Made by a program: the position numbers and the translations under genes
Source: Petunia secreta
Lineage: Eukaryota > Streptophyta > Magnoliopsida > Solanales > Solanaceae
Direction: 5' to 3'
Length of the DNA: 64,000 nt
Assembly: GCA_029990175.1 (NCBI GenBank)
Contig: JARKIP010000033.1
Coordinates: 1,240,001-1,304,000 of the forward strand
Part shown: in pieces, positions 42,989-54,607 of the stretch
Layout: the number at the start of each line of letters is the position of its first letter
Position numbering within the stretch: the stretch's first letter is position 1
The notes under the pieces: generated by a model
What the model saw: the letters and a program-made list of their open reading frames with translations, nothing else
Databases searched by the model: none
What the model was told of the DNA's origin: nothing

Positions 42989-44386
42989 ATGGCTAAGCAG
43001 AGTGCACTTCTTGGTGATTTGTCAAAACAAGAGGGAGTTATTGCAGCAAGTATTATGCGTATGGAGCAGAAAATTGACAGGGTAAGAGGTGTGATGGCCA
43101 GCCTCAAGGGCACCTCTGACATGCCACAAGAATTCCCGAAGCCAATGTTCGAGGATCACTCTAATGCTCCGGTCTACGCTATTGCACCACCCGCAATACA
43201 TGAGTGTGATCCAAAGTATTTTCTAAATTTACATTCATTCATGGTTGAAAGAGCATTCAAAGGGTTAGCAGCAGGCAATCAGGAGATGGGAAGTGAGGAG
43301 AATCCACCAAATGTTGCAAAAGTTTACGCACAACAATCAGATATTAGCATGACGGCGAAACTTCCATTGTATGATGGAACTAAAAATCCTTACGTACATT
43401 TGGGAGCATATCTACACCAACTAGAAAGTATGGAACACAACGACGATATCAAGAGGAAACTATTTGTTAAGACACCTACAGGGTCAGCATTGATTTGGTA
43501 CATAGGGCAAGACACAAGCAAATGGAATTCTTGGAGCGACCTGGTCAAAGCCTTTATTAACCGATATAAATCCTATGGCGACCATCGTGCATGCAATAGC
43601 TTGTTGAAAAGGAAAAGTGTTATAGAACCGATTTTTGAAAAGGTATTGGGTAATAATATGACTGAAGCACAATCCAAGGATATGAACGTTACAAAGAGAG
43701 GGAAAGCTACCATTACCAAAACCCTAAGCCCTATCCCAATATCTCTTAATAACCAAGCCATCATCCCTTTGCATGAATCACTGGCTGTTCAATTTGAGAA
43801 ACTTAAGTCTATCGGGATGTTGCAGCCACAACGTGGAGAAGTCTTTACCCTACTACCACCTAATTTTGATTCAAGCAAACATTGTGCATTTCACTCCAAC
43901 ATACCAGGTCATGACACCAATGAATGCACCGCTCTGAGGAAGGAGATTCAGAGTTTAGTGGAAAATGGCAAGGTAGTCGAAGTGCCAAAGGGAAAACCTC
44001 AACTTATGTGGTGCCAACCTCTGACCTTCATGCCAACAGTTGAAGTTTCCTCACAGTCAGTTAACCCAGTTTCTTATCAGAACCCAACAAATAACACTAA
44101 GAATTGCTCTCATGAGGCCCCTCGCCAGTTCACTCCTATTGGTGGTGGGTCATATGCAAGTTTGTACGAAAGGTTGAAGGATGTAGGGATAGTGCACCCT
44201 ATTGAAAGGAAAATTTACAAGGAACCGTGGAAAGCAGATATGAAAAAGTCATGTGTTTACCATTCAGGCATGCTGGGGCATGATATTGAGAAATATTTTG
44301 CTTTTAAAGAGAAGATTAAAGGGCTGATCAAGTCTAGGAAAATCAAGATTGAAAATGCTAATGACGAAGCAATTACAGATGACTAG
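42989..44386 (+). CDS. gag-like ORF, first module (gag-A) of element B
   Basis: An open frame of about 465 codons from the ATG at 42989; the frame is also open upstream to 42968. It has a gag core (LYDGTKNPYVHLGAYLHQLE, then LIWYIGQDTSKWNSWSDLVK), a shortened middle, and two zinc-like motifs: CAFHSNIPGHDTNEC (about 43882-43930) and a second, CVYHSGMLGHDIEKY (about 44249-44295), in which the last Cys is Tyr. Each is preceded by an ERL/EKL-GI-P phrase, so the module is itself partly duplicated. Residues between the core and the first zinc motif seem deleted compared with gag-B. It probably makes, or made, particle protein. TAG at 44384-44386. Confidence 0.75.
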   Translation: MAKQSALLGDLSKQEGVIAASIMRMEQKIDRVRGVMASLKGTSDMPQEFPKPMFEDHSNAPVYAIAPPAIHECDPKYFLNLHSFMVERAFKGLAAGNQEMGSEENPPNVAKVYAQQSDISMTAKLPLYDGTKNPYVHLGAYLHQLESMEHNDDIKRKLFVKTPTGSALIWYIGQDTSKWNSWSDLVKAFINRYKSYGDHRACNSLLKRKSVIEPIFEKVLGNNMTEAQSKDMNVTKRGKATITKTLSPIPISLNNQAIIPLHESLAVQFEKLKSIGMLQPQRGEVFTLLPPNFDSSKHCAFHSNIPGHDTNECTALRKEIQSLVENGKVVEVPKGKPQLMWCQPLTFMPTVEVSSQSVNPVSYQNPTNNTKNCSHEAPRQFTPIGGGSYASLYERLKDVGIVHPIERKIYKEPWKADMKKSCVYHSGMLGHDIEKYFAFKEKIKGLIKSRKIKIENANDEAITDD

Positions 44387-45106
44387 GTCAAAGAGGCAAC
44401 AGTTTAATGACAGACATCCGAATACAAGAAGAGAGCTTCTAAGTTGCATAATCTTTGGAGACATTTATTTTACTTTCTAAACAAGCTTTATTGCACATGT
44501 TTTTAAGATTTTCCCTTTATGTATTTTGAACTACGCTTGACATGATTCCTGTCAGTAGCAGGATACGTAGGCAGCCCACACCAGGTTTGGTCCCTTTATA
44601 ATGAAAATTTTTATTTTGCCCAATAAGGAAAGTTGGTGCAAAGTTTGAAATACAGCAATTGGTTGACAATCATGAAAAGACATGGATCACGACAGACAAA
44701 TTTGTAAAGGAATTGGTGATCGCACCCAAGTCTTTGGTGTTTGATAAAGAGCCGACCTCCCTTTTGGTCACCTAAAGTCCAACATTTTTCCTTGACTTCG
44801 CACAATTCATCGCAACATCCTTATCAATGAATTCATCAACCAAAACCTTTGCTTTGACTGCTACATAAAGCACTCAAGCAATCCTCTATAATCCCTATAC
44901 CATTTGTCATAGTGTCTAGTTCAAGCATTAGTCTATTATATGCCTTCTAGGCATCCTCTCAGCTACATATCTGACCTTTATGTGCTATTTCGTTTCAAAG
45001 TTTATAATATACTAACTCTGTCTTGTATATTTTGTCATTTTGCTAAATGTTGCCTAGCATTTGAACACCTAAATTGGCAAAGAATCTGCATTAAGAAGAA
45101 GCCGAG
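44387..45106 (+). other. Internal copy of the Tat 3' noncoding block between gag-A and gag-B
   Basis: At 44527-44615 lies GAACTACGCTTGACATGATT, then the stem TCCTG (44547-44551)/CAGGA (44559-44563) and TACGTAGGCAGCCC, then ATGAAAATTTTTATTTTGCCC. This is the block that follows integrase in element A, yet here it follows gag-A. The rest is noncoding with no other feature. Confidence 0.65.
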
Positions 45107-46405
45107 ATGACAAGCCAAGATGAAATATTCACTTTTGGAGCAAATTCTTCAGAACCTCAGACATATGGCATCGAGAAAAACAAGACTCAACAGGATATTT
45201 CAGACAAATCTGACAATCTTGATTCTACTACTATGCAAGTTGTGGCAAGAAACAAGCAGAATCAGCTGGCAGTATACCCATATAAGAAGCACAGAAAAGA
45301 AGTCCAACCAAATGAACACGAAGGTCTGAATAAAAAGCTCCATGATTTGGAAATGGTCATAAAAAAAGAGATGAGTTCAAGAAACATTCAAAGTTTGAGG
45401 TATAATGATTTGTGTCTACACCTGTATGTTGAGCTACCGTATGGATACAAAATTCCAAAATTCAGTACTTTTGATGGAAAAGGAAATCCCTTCTATCATT
45501 CGAAAGACTACTGGAGTAGATTAATTTGAGTTGGGCACATCGAGGCTATCAGAATGCAATTGTTCATCCAAAGTTTATCTGGGATAGCACTCGCTTGGTA
45601 CACCAAACAAGATTTCAGAAAATGGCACACTTGGGAAGATATGGCCCGAGATTTTGTGGAGCAATATAAGTTCAACATCCGAAAGGATGTGCACCTATAT
45701 GAGATGTACAAAGTCAACAGAATGCGATACGAGTCTTTTGAAGAATATGCTACCCGATGGAGAATCGAAGCTTCCAAGATACACCCTCCTTTACCTGAAG
45801 AAGAGTTAGTTTCAACTTTCGTCCAAATCCAAGAGGGGATCTACTATGAGAAATTGCTCGGCGTTCAGGCACACGACTTTCCTAGTCTGATTCGAATAAT
45901 AAAAGAACTCGAAATTGGCATTCAAGAAGGGAAGATCATTGGAAGTTCAACAGTGCACTATGTTAATCAACATTTTCAACCCGAGGCACGTGAGAATTCG
46001 CGTAGTAATGAAGAGGACAACACATTAGTCGCCATGACTAGGCACCAACCACCGTACAACCAGAATCAACGAAATATACAATTTCATGATACCCATGACT
46101 TATACAGTAGACAACCTCCCCACTATCAGGGTCTTCAACAACAACCTTATCAGGCTCAACGCAATCAGTACCAGACAAAAAAGATGAAGTCTCGCACATT
46201 TACTCCTCTAGCTGAATCTTTGACAAGTATATTTGAAAGACTAAGAGATCAAGGGATATTGCAGCCGAGAAATGGGTGGACCCCTCATTCAGACTTTGAT
46301 CCGGCAAAGATTTGTGCATATCATTCGAACATTCAAGGTCATGACACAAAAGAATGTCCAGCACTGAAGCACAAAATTCAGAACTTGATTGAAAAGGCAA
46401 GATAA
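45107..46405 (+). pseudogene. gag, second module (gag-B) of element B (one stop)
   Basis: The ATG at 45107 opens a frame interrupted only by TGA at 45527-45529, then open to TAA at 46403-46405. It includes LPYGYKIPKFSTFDGKGNPF, IALAWYTKQDFRKWHTWEDM, FEEYATRWRIEASKIHPPLP and a Q/Y/P-rich linker. The zinc-like motif CAYHSNIQGHDTKEC (about 46313-46357) follows IFERLRDQGILQPRNGW. It is clearly homologous to gag of element A and more complete than gag-A. No protease follows. Confidence 0.85.
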
Positions 46406-47032
46406 CGGTACAACAAGAACCACCAAATGACAGTTCCAGCTCTCAAGCTGCAAACACAGTCTATGTTCAAGGCAATCCATCAAAGATAGCTCCGAGGCAT
46501 TTGAAGAGAAAGCGCAACACATGAAGGCAATCCATCACCATGCAAAATCTAACATCTCTACATTTGACTGCTCTTTTGCCCTTTATCCCTACTTTGTACC
46601 CGAACTACGTATGACTTGATTATTGTATTGGAAAGATATGTCAGCAGCCTACTTGGGCAGGGTTTCGTTATAATAAAATTTTCATTTTCTCCTAGCTAAG
46701 ATAAGCACAATTTTTTGGGACATCCTCCTAATCCAATACACTCACACAAAAGTTTTCAATCTAAAATGGAAGAAGTATCCGCATGATAGATTGGGTAACA
46801 AATATTTCCAAGATATCACATCAAAGGACAAATGCAGATTCGAGCCGACACTTGGGTGTTCAATGCAAGGCAGCCACTTTGTTTTAAACTAACAAATCTT
46901 TCTTTGAGAGCAGATACTTTTTATGAACACTAGAGCAGTAGGCAAAACAATCGATAGCTCTACCACAAATCTTTTACTTGATAAACACTTGAGGAATGCA
47001 CTTACAAGTTTCGGGACATGGCACCTCTCATA
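46406..47032 (+). other. Second internal copy of the Tat 3' block
   Basis: GAACTACGTATGACTTGATT at 46602-46621, then a weaker stem (TATT/AAGA, one mismatch), ATATGTCAGCAGCC, and TAATAAAATTTTCATTTTCTCC. It is degenerate compared with the copies at 44527 and 48485. No gene. Confidence 0.6.
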
Positions 47033-47520
47033 CGACGACTAGCCTCATCAGGCTTAAAATATGACGACTAGCCCCGTCAGGCTTAAAATATGATAGGCTT
47101 ATGATATGACGAATAGCCTCGTCAGGCTTAAAATATGACGACTAGCCCCGTCAGGCTTAAAATATGACAGGCTTATGATATGACGAAGAGCCTCGTCAGG
47201 CTTAAAATATGACGACTAGCCCCGTCAGGCTTAAAATATAACAGGCTTATGATATGACGAATAGCCTCGTCAGGCTTAAAATATGACGACTAGCCCCCTC
47301 AGGCTCAAAATATGACAGGCTTATGATATGACGAATAGCCTCGTCAGGCTTAAAATATGACGACTAGCCCCATCAGGCTTAAAATATGACAGGCTTATGA
47401 TATGACGACCAGCCTCGTCAGGCTTAAAATATGACGACTAGCCACGTCAGGCTTAAAATATGACGATTAGCCTCGTCAGGCTTAAAATATGACGATGAGC
47501 CGCATCAGGCTTAGAATATG
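47033..47520 (+). repeat. 74-bp tandem array in element B (about 6-7 copies)
   Basis: The phrase GACGACTAGCCCCGTCAGG starts at 47063, 47137, 47211, 47285, 47359 and 47433, exactly 74 bases apart. Each unit has two forms of the half-unit GACGAnTAGCCnCGTCAGGCTTAAAATAT (about 29 bases, n variable). The array lies where element A has its 68-bp array but is unrelated in sequence. Confidence 0.95.
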
Positions 47521-47705
47521 ACTATTAGGCCTGTCCGCCTTAGAATAGGACATCATAAATATTTCGTTTTGCAGGAACTACTATAATAGGCCCATCTGCC
47601 TTATAATTGGATATATACACATATATTTTATTTTGCAAGCACTATTATTAGGCTCGTCCGCCTTAGAATTGGACATACACGTATGTTTTATTTTACAGGC
47701 ACTAT
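47521..47705 (+). repeat. Diverged 62-bp repeat, about 3 copies
   Basis: Units start AGGCCTGTCCGCCTTAGAAT, AGGCCCATCTGCCTTATAAT and AGGCTCGTCCGCCTTAGAAT, and share TATTTTATTTTGCAGGCACTA-like tails. It may be an older layer of the array. Confidence 0.75.
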
Positions 47706-48681
47706 TTACAGTAAGGTGATCTTTTAAAGGCAATAAACTGGGGCAGAATTTTTGAGGATCCCCTCAAAAATTCCAAAAGGATGCAAGACGACATTGGGGC
47801 AGAATTTTGAGGTTCCCTCAAAATTCATTGAAAAATCGACATCCACAAGCCCGAGATGCAACAATGGGGAAGATGTACAAATCAACCTTTCCCCTCTCCC
47901 CACAACTCACAAATATTTCTTTGAGTGCAGGCACAAAATAGTAATTACAACAACAAACACGACAATATATGGGGCAACACCACAAGACATTCTTCGACTT
48001 TCCAGCAATCTCTTTGAGCCCTTCCTCACTTTCTCATACTCGCTTTCAAAATCAGTTCCCTATACGGAGACCATGCAATCACAAATTTTCAAATACGTAT
48101 GATACACCATCCTAAAACTCCTTTCGAAAGCTTAGACCCTTCGATTATGCTTTTGTTCTTTCATCAAATCATTTATTCCCGCTCAAATAAAAACCTCCCT
48201 TACGCGAACAAGTAATCTGCCTAATCCTTTATAGAGAAGGCAGTTTGCATTCTCTCTGATTGGTGCTTACCTCGTGTGAATCTTGCATGTTTTTTAATCG
48301 TGCATGTTTTTGTGCCTGATCGTGTTCATTTGTTGAATCATGCAAATTTACCGTGCTTACTCCTCGATATGTCATCAAATTTCAAAGCACACACCAATCT
48401 GAATCTTTCATACTTGGACAAATTAACTCTTGACATCCAAAATCGTGCATCATAAATATCTCACAAAGGCAGCACACCATTCTAGAACTACACACGGCCT
48501 GATTCTCGTGAAACCCGAGATATGTAGGCAACTCAAAGACCAGAGTTCGGCCAAAAACACCCCAAACTCCCATTTCTCCTTTGAATCATTTTTGCCTCCC
48601 AGTCGTGACAAAATTGGTCGCACTGTCAACGTCTTTGCCCGAAGACTCTTCTTTCATCATCCCCGGGCAAAGAGGGGCAGC
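47706..48681 (+). other. 3' region and polypurine tract of element B
   Basis: No gene. It holds the perfect hairpins at 47746-47773 (12-bp stem) and 47802-47826 (11-bp stem), each preceded by GGGGCA. The third GATATGTAGGCA block is at 48485-48530, with stem TCTCG/CGAGA. A segment at 48600-48681 nearly matches the one before the element A LTR. The PPT GCAAAGAGGGGCAGC is at 48667-48681. Confidence 0.8.
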
Positions 48682-51600
48682 TGTTGACACCCAATTTTGT
48701 CCCTCCGTTTTCGCAATTTGGCTATATTTAATTAAAATCTATAATAGTAATTTTTCAAAGAAAACTGCATTAGAAAACATGCATTTACGTGTGTAATATT
48801 ATTATTAATCCCCTATGTCTATAATATTTATTTAATTGTGATTATAATTACGTAATTGTATTCATTTAGACTATTTTCTAAAATACGCGTGCTATTTGTG
48901 TAATTTAACGCATTACGATATTATTTAATAATAAGCTATTTATATCCAATTAGTATTATTTCTGGTCATCTAAATTTATTTATAATTATTTACAAAAAAT
49001 TTCCTATTTTTGTACTAATTATTTATATTTATAAGTATTTTAATTAAATACTGGCCAATTTGTTATTTTATAACTTATTTCCACTACACCTAGCCCTCGT
49101 CATCACCTTTTTGTCCATGTGTACGCCACCTCAGCCTACACCTCACTTATATACATTCCTAGCCTACGTACAACTCATCATAAGCATAGTACTACTCTCC
49201 AAAGCACGCGTACAACTCACTTCTACACTTGGTACTACTCCCTTAAAGCATCCACTTATCCACTTCATCACATACATCACTTATACACTCACAACCCGCG
49301 AGCCTACGTGGCACAATCCTGGACGTTTATCCGACGGCTCAGAACATTTCATACGTTTTAATATTTACACATCATACCCCATCATCCTAAACCCTAAAAC
49401 ATATTTCTCCCTTCTCTATTTTCTCTCAGCCGCCGATCCCTCCTCGTCCTCTCTCCCCCTTTTCCCGATCCCCGTCCAGATTCAACCAAATCTCCATCGT
49501 ATCTCCGTCATCACCTCCACCAGTCACGCCGTCTGCTCGTCTCTCTCTCTCTCTCCCTTGTCGTTTTCACACGGAAAAAGGGAAACAAATCTTCTCCTCC
49601 CTATTCCATGGAAACCGAAAAGGAAGAAGAGAGAATTGGGCGAATCTCGGGGATTGTCAACGTTATACACCTACAAGGCAAGAAAGTCGAAGATTTGGGA
49701 TTGAAATCCACAAATCAAGCAGAAACTGGCAGATTTGAGGACTGACCCGACCCGGTTATTACACAGGTAATACCTTTCCTTTTACATTTCTTTACTTGAT
49801 AAAATCATGAGAATCATGCTGTTTATTTGACGAAACTTCATATTACACTTGATTAGTTAAAATTAAGTTTCAATTCCTCACTAATTATAAGAGACAGTCG
49901 TGGCTAATTGTATGTGAGTCGAGTCGAATCATGAAGCGTCTGCTTTGTTTGGAGACTGATTATATTTATCTTTGTGAATTTGATGTTGCTACCTTGCACA
50001 TATTGAAATTTAATCTCCTTATGTTCTGAAAACTTGCGGATCCTTGAAAGATTTATACATGTACAGTCAGTTCATTGACTTCTGTAAAAGAAAATATCTT
50101 GTGATTTAAATTTTGATTTTTCTCAAGGCATACATTTTGCATATGCTTTGAGCTGATAGAGCTGAAATCTCTCCTCACTATGTGTATAATTGTTCCAGTA
50201 ATGTGGTAAAATACAAAAGAGAAGTGTGAACACATATCATTGACCAGTATAATTTCACATTAGACAATTAGCTTGAAATCTGATTTCCTTTTTTGGATGC
50301 TTGGCTGCCGAGATCCTAGTATATCAAGAGTATATATAATATCCAGATTTCATGATATCTAGTAATGAATTTGTTTTGGCAGAATCATTTCTCTTTCAAG
50401 GCAAATTGATGGCATGATTTCCTGATTTCAAATGATTAGGCTTATTATTGGAAAGTTATATGCTCTATAATTCTTTAATTTAAACAAATTGACAACATCA
50501 GTTTCTAGTTTCCCTGTAAAGGTGTGATTGATTTCTTTCCATTCTAGTTGTTGGTTTAAAATCCTAACAGCCCTATTTCAACACTATCTAAACCAGCCCC
50601 TCCTCCCTTTATTTCCCAGACTTGGACACTTTTAGTACAGACTGAAATACTCAGACAGACTAAAACTTATACACCACAGTACTTTCTACTATTCTCGCTG
50701 GCTGCATCTGTCTAGTCGCGATAATACCCCTTTCTTCACTACTTCTCCCTTGCCAGATTGATTCCTTTAAGGTATATGATCTAGACTAAATGAATGTCAT
50801 TTGGATTAATAGTTTCTGCTTCTAATGTTGGCTTTAGTTCCATAGGAAACTGTCTGTACATATACTGGTTTGTTTGGCCACCTTTGGCCATCTGTTAACC
50901 TCTATTGCAGGTTTGAGTTCGTGATTGGATAGTCCTGAGAAGACTATACTATTAGTAAGTTTGCTTGCAGGTTTTTAGGCTTGGCCTGATATATGCTAAG
51001 ATTGAAGTTTGGAAACATCAAGCAAGAGTTGAACTGAACAGTTCGCACCAGTGCAACAGAGCACTAATTTCCACTTATTTAAAGCGTAACAGGGCGCTAA
51101 TCTTTCCTTTTTTTCTTGCTAATCCGTAGACCCCAATGCTTATGTATTCATTTAGGATTCCCTGCCTGTACGTTATGTGCACCATAAGGTGCAAAGTTAG
51201 GGCTAAACAGGGCATGGAAAGTAGGAGTATAAGCACTGCTTAAAGCGACAAAAAGCAAGCAGCAAAGTGCTGCGAAATTGGGCTATGCAGGAGCCTTTCT
51301 CTTATCTCTCTCTCTTGTTACTTCTTTCCTAACTGAGAATCATGGGAAATAGGTCTATCTGTACATAATTTGTGATCTAAAATGTTAAACAAAACAGGTT
51401 TTAAGTTCTGAAATTAAGGGAGGGAATAATCTAGTTTTTTTGAAAGAACAAGCTATTTTCGCAATTCTGTCTCAATCAAAGTCTATTTTTGTAAAATTGT
51501 AAAGCTAGCCAGTTTTAAATCCAAAGCCAAGTTTATAAGAGTTAAAATGAAATTCAATAAAAGCTAAACATCCCCTTTACACTAACTAATAGTGTGTGAG

Positions 51601-52689
51601 GGGAAGTATAGGCTTTTAGGGTCGAGCCGCTACACAAAATAAGAATAAGGGCTATTGTTTACAAAAACGATCACTATCACTTGTCATAACACGAGTTGCC
51701 TGCATATGTCTTTCTAACCACCCAACTATATATATTTTTTTAAATATAATTATGTGCATTTGTTTGTTTGCATTGGATGTTGCAATAAAATATTTTATTC
51801 TCATTTTGGCAAAGTTGAAAACCTTTTTCTTACTTATATATACTATATGTATAAAACATATTTATTTTTTTTTTTGATAAATCTGACCCCAACATTAAAA
51901 AGGCCACTCGAAATTAGTGTTTGACAATAAATGTTAAAACATTACTCTAAATATGGCTACATTTCCTAAATACAATATTTGTTTGTCTTTAAGTTTTAGT
52001 TTGTTCTACTTTGGAAAGTTAAAATTATTTTTTTTTAAAGTTTTCTTAATGTTAATATTTTTTAGAAACTTTCCCTTTTCAGAATTGTAGAAGTAACCCG
52101 ATTTTGACTTTTTAGCCTATTAAAATATAAAGTTACAATTGAGGACCAAAATTGCGGCTAGGCAATCAGCTTAGGCTGAAAGTGCAAATTAGAAATTGGC
52201 AAGTCTAATGAACGTGCTGGGTGTGAACAGTAAGCCTAATTTTAAGCTAGAATTGCTTAGAATATCTTACTTTTAGTTTATCTTGATATTTCAGCCAAAT
52301 TTCAGTAACGTAGAATATTTTCAAGTTTGGAATTTCTCTTTTAATCCATGATTTAACCGTTGCTTTTAAAATATGATCACTTTATGCTTGTATACTCTTT
52401 GCATGTTTATCCCTATAATCCCCAAACTTTAAATCCGGTCGGGAACCACATTTAGCGGGACTTGAGAAGTGCCTAACCCCTTCTTCTCGAGTCACAAAGA
52501 CTTCTTACCCATAGAATCTCTTAGAAAAGACCAAGCCAGAGTTAGTTTAGACACTTAGACGATTTAGGTGACCTAATACGCCTTTATACAAATTTATTAG
52601 GTGGCGACTCCAAACTCGTTCCAACCGAGTCACCTCAGTCAAGCCCGACCTTTTGAACTCGCTCCGAGCTCGAAAAACGGGGTGCGACA
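48682..52689 (+). repeat. 3' LTR of element B (4,008 bp)
   Basis: TGTTGACACC to GTGCGACA, then TSD gtcgg. The 214-codon ORF at 49060-49704 spans the GC-rich stretch but is broken by small indels in the other LTR, so it is unlikely to be a gene. The minus frame at the right end reads on into the copia ORF, which is an artefact of insertion. Confidence 0.95.
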
Positions 52690-54607
52690 GTCGGGATGTG
52701 GAAAGACCAGGTCCCTGAGACTTGTTAAGCAACTCAAACATCTGCTTGAGCATTCCCTCATTGGTCTCCTTTTCCTTTGTTGCCTCTGCCTTCCAGTAAT
52801 TTTTCTTCTCTTCCAACCTTGCTATTTCAGCAGCCTGGATAGCAACCTGTGGCATCAGTGCCCTTTCCTTGTTGTTCAAAGGCTGCCTTCCAACACCAGC
52901 CTGTGGAGGATCAGCCTGAACAGGCAAATCACAACTAATCAATGTGGCACAGCCAAACTTTTCCTTCTTAGTAGCCTTCACTACCCCTTCCAAGGGAATC
53001 TTCAATTTTGCAAACACATCAGTTAAGATGAAGCCAAACGGAAAGGAATGCTTCCTCTGCCCAGCTATCACCCTTTTGATCAGGTGGATCATAAAACTGG
53101 GCCAGTTGATCTGCTTTTCAGTGTCCAACAGTTCCATAAGGACCAGGTCCATGAAACTGGCAATTCCTCTTTCCTCCTGCCTTGGCATCACAATCTTGTT
53201 CACAAAATCGAACAACACTTGGTGCTGTGGGTGCATCTCACTTTTCTGCACAGCCCTGGGTTTTTCTTCCCCTTCATTCTCAGCAAACTTCCTAGTAATC
53301 TCCAAATCAGTAGGCAAGTTTGTCAAGTCAGGCCATACTTTCTTGACATAATTGTCATACCCAGTAAAAGGAATCCCCAACAGCTCACCAAGTTCCCTGG
53401 TGTCAAACATAATCACATTATAATTAACAGAGGTAGTTATCCTGTCATCTTTGATGGAACAGTTCTTGTAGAACTCTTGCACCATCCCTTTTGCACATCT
53501 GCCAGAAATCTGAAGGACCATGTCCCTCCAGCCCTGAGCATGCAATTTTTGCAGCAACCATAGCATTCCTTCTTCTTGTACATCAGATAATACTCTTCCC
53601 TTCAACACTTTCCTAGTAAGCATGTCATCATGAACACAATGTACAACATATTCTCCCTCAGCTTCACTCTCACTTTCATCCCCAGCAAAGGACTCATCAC
53701 CATCACTAGCAGAACTTTCAATCACAACAGTTCTTTTAGAGGACATGGTCCTCTTTGCAAACTTTTCTGCAGCCTTCACAGAACTTCTTGTTACTCGTCT
53801 TTGAGCAACTTTTCTTTTCTTCGACTGAGACACAACCTCCTCAGCATCTGCCATCTCATCATCTTCACCAACACCATCAAATTCTATCTCCACTTCTTCC
53901 TCTTCAACAGGATCAACAACCTGTTTTCCTTTCCCTTTTCTGCTTCTTTCCAAAGCACTTCTTGTCCTCTTAGCCCCAGAAACAGGAGTTGAGACAGAAG
54001 GAACAGGTCCTTTTGCCTTGGAGGAACTTTCACCTTTCTTCTTAATTCTTGTCTTATAACTATCACTGATTTTCTTCAAATTAGCAGCAATTTCAGCAGT
54101 CAGTTGGTCATCAATGGGTCCCTTTCTAGCTAATTTTCTTTTCAAACTCCTAATGTTGATCAAATCAACAAGAGGCCTATCACTATCACTTATAGCATCA
54201 TAAACATCTATAACATCCTCCATGGGTGCTCTAAAAGCAACCTCTGGAGACCCCGATGACCCATGCATGGGTGCTTCCAACCTTTTAACTGTTTCTTCTT
54301 CCCCCTCAAGAGCAGCCTCAGACCCCTCTCCCTTTTCCTCCTCATCTATCACAACATATAAAAGATAGGTAAAATTTACCCGATACTGATACAGAACCAT
54401 AGCTCGTGACAAATCCTCAACCTGCTCAATAATTGATTCAGCCGTGGGAACTGGTCATTCCCCCTGAATTTCAGGTTCAGGTACTTCTGGGATTATTTCA
54501 GGAATTTCAGGGTTTAGGTCAGTGGTATCCATGGGTGAAGGAGGGTTGAGATTTTGTGGTTGTTCAGTGGTGGGTGCAGTTGAAGAATTTTCAGGAGAAA
54601 GAGACAT
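52690..54607 (-). pseudogene. Accessory (env-position) ORF of the copia element, Transposase_32-like
   Basis: The ATG at 54607 (MSLSPENSSTAPTTEQ) starts a frame with one TGA near 54450, then open to the element B insertion at 52690. In the empty site it would end three codons later at the TAG 35319-35321. The N-terminal half is acidic/basic and low in complexity, with possible nuclear signals (SKKRKVAQRR, GSSKAKG). The domain includes GMVQEFYKNCSIKDD, MFDTRELGELLGIPFTGYD, HPQHQVLFDFVNKIVMPRQE and SFMDLVLMELLDTEKQINWP, the pattern I recall for PF20167. It ends with a short coiled coil (EIARLEEKKNYWKAEATKEK). A branch-less acceptor-like TTTCAG lies about 40 bases upstream. No transmembrane segment is seen. 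Function is unknown. Confidence 0.8.

Larger units (their letters stand above)
35332..52689 (+). mobile_element. Element B: pol-less Ogre-like LTR retrotransposon (17,358 bp)
   Basis: It has LTRs of 4,043 and 4,008 bp with TGTTGACAC...GCGACA ends, a tRNA-Arg type PBS, a PPT, and the perfect TSD gtcgg. The 9.3-kb interior holds ORF1, two gag genes and tandem repeats, but I find no protease, RT, RNase H or integrase motif. It must have been mobilised by proteins of a relative; element A shares LTR ends, the pre-LTR segment and 3' motifs. It is comparable to non-autonomous gag-only elements (TR-GAG type). It sits in the accessory ORF of the copia element. Confidence 0.95.

Noticed and set aside
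47033..47520. CRISPR-like array
   Set aside because: Units are head-to-tail with no unique spacers, in a plant retrotransposon.
49060..49704. 214-codon protein gene on the + strand
   Set aside because: It lies wholly inside LTR B2; the twin LTR breaks the frame with small indels, and no domain is seen.
52547..52689. C-terminal extension of the copia accessory protein
   Set aside because: These codons are the inner end of LTR B read on the other strand; the original frame stops at 35319-35321.
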